Shown here one piece after another: positions 12,801 to 22,839 of a stretch of DNA of 64,000 nt. The notes under the pieces are model-generated. The model was not told where the DNA came from. It worked only from the letters and a program-made list of their open reading frames with translations, and did not search any database. Source of the stretch: Gordionus sp. m RMFG-2023 (taxonomy: Eukaryota > Nematomorpha > Gordioida > Chordodea > Parachordodidae); assembly GCF_954871325.1 (NCBI RefSeq), contig NC_088776.1:29312508-29376507 (forward strand), in the 5' to 3' direction. Position numbers and translations under genes: made by a program. Position 1 is the first letter of the stretch; each line of letters begins with the position of its first letter.

Positions 12801-15800
12801 CTATATAATATAAATTAACAATTGAATAGGATTCAACTCATCAAAAAGATGGCTAACTGTTGTTCTTTTTATAAAAATAACTATTAAAAAAATATATAAA
12901 ATGCAATTTGTATAAATTCGCCATCGAATAACATTTAACAAAAAGATGAAGTATTAAAAAATATATAAAATGCAATAAATATAATTTAAATTTGCAATTG
13001 AATAGAATTCAACTCATAAAAAGGATGTCAAACTATTGTACTTTTTATAAAAATAACTATTAATAAAAAATATAAAGTGCAATAATATTTAACAAATCTT
13101 TCAACTAAATTGCAATAGGAAAAAAATATTAGAATAGATATTAATCACATTGATATAATTTTAACAAAATGATTGTTATTTTCATTGCATATATATATTT
13201 TCTTTAAATATTTTAATATTATTAAAAAATTTCATGGGCGAATGCCCACTTATATTGGGTATAGATTAATATATTTGTCTGCAACAATGTGGCCATAGAT
13301 AATATTTCCACCTCTGTTGCCCATACACTGTTTCCCATAACATTTCTGTTAAGGTATGCCTCTACAGGCTATAAATTTTCCCATTTCCAATTTGAAATCT
13401 TCGCTCCTCATAAGAGAACGCTCCTCCCTCAGGTAATTATAATTATCCTGACTATATCTCTTGACTTATATATCTATATACATGGTAAATAATTAAATAT
13501 TATAAAAGGATACTAACCTAAAAAAACAGTTCCCATAACCCACAATATGATCGGTTGTGAAAATCTCTTTTAATATACCACATTTTATCTTGGGATAACG
13601 GGCAATTACTTTAAAATTGAACCGTTTAGAGTGGTATACCTTCCAGTTCCTTGTTGTGGGCAGGAAAAGTTCACCAATTTTCTTTGGTATTATTGCATCC
13701 ACAATAATTTTGTCATCTAAATTTGATAATTAAGTAATAACATATTTAAAAAAAATATTACTACCCTGATCTTGTACACCTATATATCCCTCCTCTCTCA
13801 CTATACTTTTAAAAGCTATTATTGGATCTTCCCAAATGTATCTGTATCCAAAAAAAATATATTTTACCCTTTTCTCTTGACACCGTTTATTTTAGTATCC
13901 TCCTTTCTAATTTCCAACCCTAGAATTTTGTTCTCCTGAAACTTTTATTCCACAGGACATTTCTTCAAATAGTGCTTCTTCTAATGGAAATATAATAATT
14001 AAAAATATATTTTCCTTTTTTCCAAATGCATTTGTTTACCTTCTCCAACTAAAATTTTAAGAAGCCTACAAACTTAATTATTTGTTCAATATTATTTTAT
14101 GAATTAACTGAATATATTACCTTGATCTTGAACACCCTCTATAGTTTCACAATGTGAAATTTTTTTGACTGTATCTTTGTTCCCCTCTATATAGTGCTTT
14201 AAATTATTTATATTAGCCTTAATTTAAAATTTTCCTGTTGAAGAGAATAATTCTACATTGCCTAAATATTTATAAATATTTTGTTAAAAAATAATAATTT
14301 TAATATTGACAATTTTAACAATTGTATATGGATCTACCCGAGGCTGCAACATTTTTCTTCCTTTCCTGTCAGCCCGACGATTATTCCACACAAGCACTTT
14401 ATCATTTATGTGATAAAGTGCATTCTTAGCAGCATTACGAGTTTTATTATCTCGTTGCTGCTTAAACTGAGCCTTTAAATTGTTGTAGTCTAATATGCCT
14501 TTCATATTGTCTGCCCTTCTTTGGTAATTGCATTCAAAGTCTATGTCAGAAAGATCATCAAGATCTGTATCTGGTTCTCTATCATTCTTAAATAATAAAA
14601 ATAAATATATATTATTTATAATAATTTTATACAAATAGTGATATATATCATCCCAGAGGGCAGTATAGCTTTCCTGCCATACATCATCTCATATGGCGTA
14701 AATTTTGAGGATTCATGCCTTGATGTATTGTAGACAAATACAATACCAGGGAGAACTCCAGGCCAATCTTTCTGATTGCCTTTTGTACACTTCAAAAGTG
14801 AATTTTGAAGAGTACGATTGGCTCTCTCTACCAGAGACCTGCAGAGGCACCATTTGCACGGCCCGGTTTTAAATTTTTTAAGCCTGACCCGGATATTTTT
14901 TAAAAAATTTTTTTACGGCCCAGCCCAGCCCGGATTTAAAGATTTAAGGCCCGGCCCGGATAAATTTAAAAAAAATTTTTACGGCCCGGCCCGGCCAGAT
15001 TTAAAAATTTCAGGCCCGGCTCGGAATTTTTTAAAATTATATTCGACCTGGTATATACAAAAATTCACCTATGAGGTATTTTACCATATTTTTCAGCGAA
15101 TATTATCGCTTATTATTTAGAAAATACATGAAAAAAGCTAATATTTTGAGAATATTATATTGAATTTATAAAAATTATAAAACTGTTATTTATAAAAATG
15201 GATATTTTGAGCATATACTATATTTTTTGCATTTATAAAAAGAAAACTAATATTCATAAAAATGGTAATAATATTTTGAGCATATACTATATTTTATATT
15301 GCATTTAAAAAAAAATAAAACTAATATTTAATTTATAAAAATGGAAAATATTTTGAGAATATAATATATTGTATTTAATTTACTATTTAATTTATAAAAT
15401 AAAAATAAATCACTATTTAAAAAAATGCATGTATAATAAATAGTATTTTGAAAATATAATCTAATTGCACAATATTAATATAATTTATTTTATAATTTTT
15501 AAATATTTTATATTACATTTATAGGTTGGTTTTTCAGGTGTAAAAAAAAATTATTAATTTTCATGGATTTACCATCACATTTATGTCTTTTTAGATGTGA
15601 TGTACCATGTTTATAATTATAAGATAATATACTTGAACAATTTTTACATTGTACGTAGCCAATGTTTTTTTTATTTTCATCTATGATGATGTTAAATTTA
15701 ACCCATATTTCAGATTTTAAATTATTATTTGTATTTCTAAAAGAATAAATATTATTTTTAATTTTATTAATTATATCATTAGTATTTTGTGCCATGATAT

Positions 15801-18800
15801 TCCTTTATTTAATTGTTTTGGTAAATATTCTAAAAATTTAGATATGAATTATAAAAAATATATTATTAATACTTGAATATTGTGGCTTATTTAAGATATT
15901 CCTTTATTTGATTGTTTTGGTAAAATATGTTGTAAAAATTTAGATATGAATTATAAAAAAATATATTAATACTTTGAATAAATTTGCAGGAAATTAATAA
16001 TTAGATCGATCTGTGGGTGTTAGGTGTGTTAACCATCACCCAATATTATATTAATCATAACTATAATATAATATAATCTTATAACCATTAACTCATAATG
16101 TAAAAATTTTTATAAAAAATATTAAGGCCCGGCCCGGGTTTAACAATCTTAGGCCTGGCCCGGATATATTTAAAAAAAAATTTTTTAGGCCCGGCCGGGA
16201 TATATTTAAAAAAAAATTTTTTAGTACCGGCCCGGCCCGGGTATATTAAAAAAATTTAAAATACGGCCCGGGCCTCTAGGTCTCTGCTCTCTACAATGCC
16301 ATTAGCCTGAAGATGATAGGCACTTATCACTCTCTGCTGGGTTCCCACGAGTTTGTGATATTTATTGCTCACTTGGTTTACAAACTCGCGCCCCTGATCA
16401 TTAATTTTGACCTATAAATATAAATATCATTATATTATAAAAAATTCATCAACCTTGACTCTGCCATGCCTGCATAATGAATATAAAAAGAGGATCACTG
16501 AATCGGCTGTCTTATCCTTTAAAGGCTGTGCTTCGATATATTTTGAAAAATAATCAACAGCAACATATTTGTATCCATCAATGCTCTCTGGCAATAAACA
16601 CAGGTCTACCCCTATTTGTGTCCATACATTAGATGTAATAATAATAGACTGCATTTCCGAGCTTGTTTTATCAAATCGGGAATTGTATCTTTGACATAGG
16701 TCACATAATTTTACAAAGTCAATGACATCTTGCCGCATTCCTTGCCACCAATATCTAAATGACATAATTGAAATGCTATGTTGTTTTTAAAAGTTTTAAG
16801 CATGTTAAAAGAAATTTGTTAAAAGTTAAATTTAAAAAATTTTTCCTATCATTTGAAAGAGAGAGTATATTGGTACTGCCTGATGTATAAAGTGTTTAAA
16901 GTTATAAATTCTTTTTAAAAGTTGTGCAAGCTTTTTGGGTCATATCAGGTTAAAACTGAGTAATATTTACTACCTGATGTATGTTTTTAAAGTATATTTT
17001 TTATTAATAGTTATTTTTATAAAAAGTAGAATAGTTTGACATCCATTTTATGAGTTGAATTCTATTCAATTGCAAATTTAAATTATATTTATTGCATTTT
17101 ATATATTTTTTAATACTTCATCTTTTTGTTAAATGTTATTCAATCGCGAATTTATACAAATTGCATTTGATATTTTTTTAATAGTTATTTTTATAAAAAG
17201 AGCAACAATTAGCCATCTTTTTGATGAGTTGAATCCTATTCAATTGTGAATTTATATTATATAGCTTTTTATATATTTTTATTAATAAATATTTTTATAA
17301 AAAGTACGATATTGAATCATTTGATGAATGACATGTAATTTATATTTAAATATGAATAAATTTAACCTACCGTGTGCATTGGCGTACGCAGCGGGGAAAA
17401 GGGGGGGCTAACCCCCCCTCCCCCCCCCAAATCCAAAAAATGCAGATGCCTGATATATTTTTCAAAAATATTATTTTTTATATTAATTTATACATATTTA
17501 TTCGTATCTCATATTAAATATATATTTAATTACATTTATTATCACATTTATCTACTAAGTTATTTTATCTATTAATTTCTTTCAAATTTTTCGGCGTAAT
17601 ATTTACTTTATTTTCAAATTTTTAGTGGCGTAATATTTATCTACCATTTTTAAATTTCTAGTCAATTAATTATTTTTGAAACTTCTTGTTCAACAGGGAA
17701 AAAGAAATTGCAACCTTGTCCAACAAGATAGAGCCTCTGCCATCAAGCAGTAACAGCTTTAAGGAGTTATAAGAGCCAATTATTTGTTATTACTGAAATA
17801 TCACAATGGCCTGAAAGAAATATTTCCTCAGAAACAAGAAAATTATTGGATTCAATGCTTATTCCAAATTTTATTTTTCATTAAAATGTATTTTAAGTAT
17901 TACTCTTCAAAAACATGACATTGACTTGATTAAGAAGATGAGAATAGTGGAGAGCATTTGGAAATTAGAGCTAATGTTGATGATGAATTTTATATTTTAT
18001 TGTTGAGTAAAAAGGAGAGCTATACGTGTTTAATATTTGTCTCCCTCGACTTGTAGCAAGGCACGCTCATCATTAAAACATTAATATAGGATCAGTAGAA
18101 GGGTATATCTTAAATACAGATACATTTATAACCCAAATAAATCAATTTTTAATTCATCATGCATCACTTACTAATCTGCAAATTACTTCCACAAAAGCCT
18201 TCCCAACCTTTTTAAGATGGTGATAGAAAAAAAAATTTGTTAGATTTTTCTTATGAAGATGTTAAAGTATCTTATGATGCCTTACTAGCCGAGTAACTAT
18301 GTTTATAAGATTCACTATGGTTGATATAGTCCCAATAAATGCTATGGATGCTCTGCATTATTTGAAACACATTTTAGATTAAATTCCCTATGTATTAAAA
18401 GGGTTTATAAACTCTTCCCATTAGTAAACTAATGAGAGAACACTCTTTTTTAAGAAGAATAACAGATGCCTGCAGAAGTAGCATTTGCAGGGCACAGCCC
18501 GGATTTTTTTTAAAGATTTTTTACGGCCCGGCTTGGGTTTTTTTCTAAAATTTTCAGGCCTGGCCTGGCTTTTTTTAAAAAAATTTTTAGGCCCGACTCG
18601 GCTTTTTTTTAAAAAATTTCAGGCCCGGCCCGGTTTTTTTTAATATAAATTATATTTATTTTTATAGCTAATAATAACGATTTCAAATATAGGCTGTTTT
18701 AAAAAATATAGCCCGGATTGGGTGTTTTTATTTAAAAATTTCGGGCCCGGCCCGGATATATTTAAAAAAATTAAAATACTGTCCGGCCCGGGGGCCGGGC

Positions 18801-20511
18801 CTGCAGGTCTTTGAAAAACACTACCAAGAAGTACAACATCTGAAAGTAGATTGAAAGGTTTGGATCTTTTGAATATTCATAGGCATTTGACCACAAGCAA
18901 GGATGAGATAATTGAAAAATTAGCTCAATCACAATGAAGATTGGATTTTACATTGTAAATATATAACATACAAAATGCAATTATTCCTCAGAAACTTTTT
19001 GTGTAAAGGCTCAAAAAATTTAAATTACTATTTTGGGTCATTTAAGTGATTCTTTACATAAAATTTTTTTATAATTCACATTAATTTTAAATTGTGTATT
19101 AGAAATAGTTATTAGTCCTAATTTGATATTTTTATAAAACAATAATATTTCTTGAAAAATTTTATTATCCCCCCCCCCCCAGACCAAATTCCTGCGTACA
19201 CGCCTGACCGTGTGTATATAGATTTTGATCAAACTTTTTTTAAATCAAGCTATGACGTTTTCGATGTTAAATTATTTATAGGTATAAAAAATTTAAAAAA
19301 GTATAGAATAAAACTTAGATGTTAATATAACTAAATATCAGAAATTAAAATATTATCTGTCTCATAAATTTTAATATTAGAAAATTTTAATTATCTGTCA
19401 CTAATAAGCGTCAATATGTTAAACATACTTTAAGCATCGTGTTAATATTGTTATATATAAACTTTTAACATTGCACTCAGTTATAAATATCATTAATATT
19501 AAATAATAGAAACTTTTAATATTACATGTCAGTCATAAATGTCAGTATTACTAAATAATATAAACTTTTAACATTACATGTCAGTATTACTAAATAATAG
19601 AAACATATAATATTATACGTCAGTCATAAATGTCAATATTATTAAAGGGAGTTAATTTAAATTTAAGTTAAAATATCACACTACACCTGCCCAGGTAATT
19701 TAAAAAACTAAACGGCTCTACCCATGTGGTCTGGCTTAGGGCCGTGCCTGCAGTTCTCTGCTATTAACGAAGTTACGTTACCGCACTGGTATTTCTCACG
19801 ACAGGCAAGAATCGCTCATTGGGAAGATGCCTAAATATTGTATTTTTTCAATAAATTTGTTAACTCTATACAAAAAAGATATATAATTTTATTCATTTCA
19901 AGGACTAAAAAATTAGATTTGCTACCTTCTGATGTTGAATCTGAAATGAAGGAAATGCTCAAACCGAAATACACTCCCAATCCTTATTTTAATATACTTA
20001 TCAATGCAATTAGCCATAGAGCGGTTCAAGAGATTTCTGAGGAAAAATATAATAGCCCTAAGATATTTGAAAGACAAGATTATAGAGTAAATTTCCCATT
20101 TAATCCTCATTCACCCCAACTTAAACGCGTATTTAAAGATTTAGAGAAATCTTTTAAGGTATATCAAAAAATTAAATATCTTTATTTTGATTTTAAACCC
20201 ACCATTACTCCGGCTAAGAGGATATATTCAGTTTTAAGTGTTATGATAAAAGTAACCTTACTTTTTTTCGCGACTTCGTAAAAAATAGTAACGTAAGTTA
20301 CTACATTACTTTTAGAAAAGTAACATTTATTAAAGTACCGACCATTACTGAAGGAACGGATCATAAGGGGCCGAATAGGGGCCTTCACTTCAGGTCCAAT
20401 GAGGATTTTGAAACAGAACGTATCGATGATGGTAGTTATAACGGAGGTATTGGAGATCCTTTTTTGCCAGGATTTATTCATAGAAATAATAGCCTAAAAT
20501 ATAATAAATAA
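9818..20511 (+). CDS. XRCC5: Ku80 (XRCC5-like), C-terminal half, three exons
   Basis: Ku80 pairs with Ku70 as the ring that threads broken DNA ends in non-homologous end joining; it acts in the nucleus. Exons seen: 9818-10068, 10448-10617, 19903-20511, all GT-AG with matching phases. Exon 1 encodes the beta-barrel part (FLGDGCIEF, then YESDLIAIARYQSANKR, QPKIVALTPKIKNNYR). Exon 2 continues with CLILNILPFLEDIRLYKFP and ends IDRLIDSMNM, the counterpart of human CLVYVQLPFMEDLRQYMF and ALIDSMSL. Exon 3 holds the start of the C-terminal arm (TPNPYFNILINAISHRAV, compare human IPNPRFQRLFQCLLHRAL) and an unrecognised tail. Intron 2 is 9.3 kb of nested transposons. Exon 3 is interrupted by a 131-bp insertion (20210-20340) that adds a premature stop at about 20281. 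The original stop would be 20509-20511, overlapped by AATAAA. The N-terminal vWA part is not in view. Confidence 0.85.
10618..11963. other. Start of Ku80 intron 2: AT-rich, repeat debris
   Basis: No exon is seen here. A GTTAC/GTAAC inverted repeat lies at about 11230-11430 and another at 11880-11960; the latter is the direct target of the GC-rich hAT that follows. An open frame at 11241-11480 lies inside this repeat and is not considered coding. Confidence 0.4.
13210..13716 (-). pseudogene. OTU-type cysteine protease region of the Ginger-like element
   Basis: On the minus strand the motif HIVGYGNCFFR holds the OTU catalytic Cys. Further down, NSVWATEVEILSMATLLQTN followed by YTQYKWAFAHE matches the second half of OTU domains (W-x-T-x-x-E-I...A..L). 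Exon-like borders are present, so the gene may be spliced. It lies downstream of the integrase on the same strand, the order known from Ginger elements. It is a fossil. Confidence 0.65.
14832..16286 (-). mobile_element. Non-autonomous hAT with BED finger only
   Basis: The termini are CAGAGACCTGCAGAGGC and, on the other strand, CAGAGACCTAGAGGCC. The flanking duplication is a perfect CTCTCTAC (14824-14831, 16287-16294). CCCGG-rich subterminal repeats lie at both ends. Only one coding piece remains, so the transposase must be supplied by another copy. It interrupts the Ginger integrase. Confidence 0.9.
15508..15795 (-). CDS. BED zinc finger protein, truncated hAT N-terminus
   Basis: A 95-residue open frame has the BED-finger layout: SEIWVKFNI near residue 29, then CKNCSSIL and TSHLKRHKC, giving the Cys-x2-Cys...His-x-x-x-His/Cys ligand set. 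BED fingers bind the ends of hAT elements. The catalytic and dimerisation domains are absent, so the product, if made, could act only as a DNA-binding peptide or competitor. The frame is intact, from an ATG near 15795 to a stop near 15508. Confidence 0.7.
   Translation of the reverse strand: MAQNTNDIINKIKNNIYSFRNTNNNLKSEIWVKFNIIIDENKKNIGYVQCKNCSSILSYNYKHGTSHLKRHKCDGKSMKINNFFLHLKNQPINVI
16990..17376. repeat. Inner part of the Ginger right terminal repeat
   Basis: The sequence is the reverse complement of about 12690-13075 in the left arm, including GATTCAATATCGTACTTTTT and the Tyr-box-free AT-rich body. It continues at 19215 after the hAT insertion. Confidence 0.8.
17700..18460 (+). pseudogene. 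Broken hAT transposase, copy 1
   Basis: The region aligns base by base with 52060-52830, where the reading is clearer ([16 protein letters not shown]). In this copy stops occur soon after the conserved Trp-Ser block and throughout. No dimerisation domain is recognised before the internal GC-rich hAT. Confidence 0.6.
18463..18813. mobile_element. GC-rich hAT MITE inside hAT copy 1
   Basis: It starts CAGATGCCTGCAGAAGTAGC and ends GGGCCTGCAGGTCTTTG, with many CCCGG subterminal blocks. The same insertion is present at the same point of the second copy (52836-53031), so it predates the amplification of the host hAT. Confidence 0.75.
20210..20340. mobile_element. 131-bp insertion in the last Ku80 exon, 9-bp target duplication
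   Basis: ACCATTACT occurs at 20201-20209 and again at 20341-20349. Between them lies AT-rich DNA with GTAAC/GTTAC motifs, the family seen at 3775-3890 and 11230-11430. The Ku80 reading frame before the first copy continues in register after the second. A 9-bp duplication fits a MULE-type MITE. Confidence 0.75.
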
Positions 20512-20626
20512 AAAACGGGACAACCGAGAAAATTCTTTTAATTTGACAACCTGCTTGATGCACCCAATGTATTACAATCTAGATTGACGATTTATTCATT
20601 TTAAAATGCATTGAAAAGTGTATATA

Positions 20627-22218
20627 CACTACCTGCCACAAATGACTTCCCACCCTGCATTTTTACATAAAAAAATTAATAACTTAAAACTTTTTAACTT
20701 ATTTGGGTAAAAGCGAATTGATTAATTAATTTAAGATGTCTAGACATGTTTAGAAATAAAAAACTCGGAATTTCTATAAATCTTTCTATGAAATTTTAGC
20801 CTTTGAAAACAACATGTCAAAAATGACCAATTTGGTAAAATAGGGTTCATTAGTTTTTTTCAGCAACAATTTTAAGTTGCCCATTGTTTTTTGAAAGAAC
20901 ATCATTCTAATCTGCTTATTAATACCTATTTTTAATTATTTTAAAAAAAAATTCCTAGATTTTTTTTGTTTTAAATCATTGTTTAAAGAAACTTACAGTC
21001 TTTATAAATTTTAACGAACATTCGACCAAAATGATTAAAAGAAAATAAATTTCTATTCCAACTAAATGCAAAATAATTAATTTAACATAAGTGGTAAAAG
21101 TAATCGCCGAATTGCCAAAGAATTAACTCTAGCTCGACGAACAATGGATTATATACTTAAAAGATTACGCAACAATAATACAATATCGAAAGAGGCCTGG
21201 AAGACCCCGCAAAATGACTTTAAGCGATGATAGGATATAGCAAGGATCAATAAACGCAATCGACGCCTTGTCGCCTCAGAGATAGCTGCGGAGATTAATC
21301 TGACTCGGGAAAACTCGATAAGTGTCATAACTGTGAAAAGGTGCCTTAGGAGTTTTGAACTTTATGATAGGGTAGCGGTCAAATAACCACTCTTGAGCAA
21401 AAAAATAAACTCAAGCGATTAGACTGGGTACGAAAACATCAATTTTGGCTGCCAACTGGTACCACGTCTTATGAAGTGATGAGTCAAAATTCTAAATCTT
21501 CTGTTCTTAAAGAAGGCAATATATCCGCCGCTCAGCTGGAGAGCGAACGAACGATCACTGCATAATTCCTACAGTCAAATTCGGGGGAGGGTCTGTTATG
21601 GTGTGGGGGTGCTTTGGTGCCGGGGCAACCGCCGACATTGTCAAAATTAAAGGAATTCTTAACAAGGGAAACCGGCAAATCCTCGAGGACCATGTGATTT
21701 CATCAGGAAAGCATTTGATCTGGAGTAACTTTTTATTTCAACAAGATAAAGACCCAAAGCATATATCCAGGCTATGCAAAGGTTATTTACAAAATCTACA
21801 ACAACACGATATTCTCGAGTTGATGACTTGGCCATCCCAGTCTCCCAATCTCAATCCAATCGAACTTTTATGGGATCACCTTGATCGAAAAGCGCGAAAA
21901 GGCCCTCTAACCTCTCAATCGCACCTTTGGGAAGTATTACAGAGAGAATGGAACAATATCACTTCCAAATATTTAAAAAATCTCATCGAAAGATTATTAA
22001 AAATTTGTGCAGCAATTATTAAGAATAAAGGTGTTCATATTGATGAGACCAAAATTTGATCTTAATTAATTGCTCTGTCTTTTATTTTTTGTAATTTTAT
22101 GCAATAATATGTAAACTTATAAATAAATTTGATAAACCTCATATTGTGTGTTATTTGTCTTATTTTAAGAAAAATATTAAGAAAATGCAGGGTGGGCAAT
22201 CATTTATGGCCGGTAATG
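20627..22218 (+). mobile_element. Tc1-like transposon, complete but inactive
   Basis: Length is 1592 bp. Terminal repeats start CACTACCTGCCACAAATGAC on the left and CATTACCGGCCATAAATGAT on the right (complement), both followed by CACCCTGCATTTT. TA lies on both sides (20625-20626, 22219-22220). One degraded transposase gene fills the middle. Confidence 0.92.
21060..22059 (+). pseudogene. Tc1 transposase, frameshifted
   Basis: The N-terminal helix-turn-helix part is readable in pieces: an arginine-rich GRPRKMTLSDDRI near 21200, then AAEINLTRE and ITVKRCLRSF. The first catalytic Asp lies in SDESKF near 21480 but with stops around it. From 21598 a clean frame gives VWGCFGAGATADIV, FQQDKDPKH (second Asp) and WPSQSPNLNPIELLWDHLDR (third residue Glu), the DD34E layout of Tc1. 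Several frameshifts and at least two in-frame stops in the first half make it non-functional; the C-terminal 150 residues remain open. Confidence 0.92.
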
Positions 22219-22424
22219 TACATTGGGTATTTAGACGTAACGAGAAAGGCATGTAAACGAAATGCCTTTCAATAGCGTCCATTACCAATGACATTGATTA
22301 GAGTCGTATTAATGGCATTAGATGCGCCACCATTTCCACAGAAGCTATATCGAACTTATAAAAATTAAGTAAAACCTTTTTAATATTCCGTTGGGAAAAA
22401 TAATCGGTAGGAGGAAACCTATAA

Positions 22425-22665
22425 TATCCTGCTCCTTTCCTTAGAATAAAATAACAATAAATGATAATTTATAAGCACCAAAGGAAGCCAATCTTTGTCG
22501 AGGACTAGTGGGTCCTTGATCAAGATACAGATAGAAAATAAAAATTATTTAAAAACAGTCCTGCTCTTTTTGAAAAAACAAAATAACGCTAAATTATAAT
22601 TTTAATGACCAAAGGAAGCCAATCCCTGTCGAAAACTGGTGTATCCTTGAAAAATATTATATAAA
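22425..22665. repeat. Tandem duplication of a ~130-bp unit
   Basis: ACCAAAGGAAGCCAATC at about 22477 recurs at about 22607, and TCCTGCTC at about 22429 recurs near 22560. On the minus strand both cores read KD-x-x-V-x-D-x-DWLPLV, so an eroded coding repeat is possible, but no family is recognised. Confidence 0.45.
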
Positions 22666-22839
22666 AGCAGGGAATCATTTTACAATAATCGCGGATGGGA
22701 CAGCCACCCAAAATTTTAAAAAAATTTCAATTAATTCAATGGATTGCCTTTTTTTTATTTGGGTGCTCTTATTGCTAACATTGTCAATATAGTTTAATTC
22801 ATTTCTTAAATTATTTTATGTCTCACTCTTATTTAGTAA

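Larger units (their letters stand above)
14284..16765 (-). pseudogene. Retroviral-type integrase of the Ginger-like element, interrupted
   Basis: The upstream part (16430-16765) has the end of the zinc-binding module (CDLCQRYN) and the first catalytic Asp region (IGVDLCLLPESIDG, VAVDYFSKYIEAQPL). 16295-16410 gives VKINDQGREFVNQV and AYHLQANGIVE, the second Asp and the Glu. 14640-14831 gives RANRTLQNSLLKC and YNTSRHESSKFTPYEMMYG. 14284-14634 ends with a GPY/F-like tail (VLVWNNRRADRKGRK, VDPYTIVKI). A hAT lies between the last two blocks. This is a fossil gene. Confidence 0.85.
17377..19206 (+). mobile_element. hAT element (GCGTACGCAG family), copy 1
   Basis: The ends are CATTGGCGTACGCAG and, on the other strand, CAGGCGTGTACGCAG. 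The 8-bp duplication ACCGTGTG is perfect (17369-17376, 19207-19214). G/C homopolymer runs sit just inside both ends. It is inserted in the right arm of the Ginger element. A second copy is at 51726-53547. Transposase remnants start near 17700 (TRWS-type region) and are broken by stops and frameshifts. Confidence 0.9.
12162..19685 (-). mobile_element. Ginger-like DNA transposon, integrase plus OTU
   Basis: Terminal inverted repeats of about 0.9 kb begin TGTAACGTGATATTTTAAC on the left and TGTAGTGTGATATTTTAAC on the right (complement). The flanking 4 bp are CCGG and CCTG. The arms contain tandem TTAGTAATACTGACAT-type subrepeats. Genes read on the minus strand: a retroviral-type integrase, then an OTU protease. 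Integrase, GPY/F-like tail, OTU and a 4-bp duplication together are characteristic of Ginger cut-and-paste elements; a Polinton is less likely because target size and termini differ and no polymerase or capsid is seen. It is a broken fossil: two hAT elements have inserted into it and several further breaks exist. Confidence 0.75.
11964..19760. mobile_element. GC-rich hAT MITE, split by a Ginger-like element
   Basis: The left half (11964-12161) starts CAGAGAGAAGTACCATTTGC and the right half (19686-19760) ends CCTGCAGTTCTCTG. Both show the CCCGG subterminal motifs of this family. The flanks TTTTTAAC and CTATTAAC fit a decayed 8-bp duplication. The 7.5-kb Ginger-like element sits precisely between the halves. 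Confidence 0.7.

Noticed and set aside
14818-15120. Plus-strand frame rich in GPA/RPG
   Set aside because: Its composition comes from the CCCGG subterminal repeats of the hAT, not from a protein.
19038-19232. Minus-strand frame at the hAT end
   Set aside because: It spans the terminal repeat and target duplication of the hAT.
20182-20481. 99-residue minus-strand frame over the Ku80 last exon
   Set aside because: It is antisense to Ku80 and runs through the inserted repeat; the plus strand explains the region.
22478-22660. Repeated block as snoRNA or other small RNA
   Set aside because: No C/D or H/ACA box arrangement could be seen.
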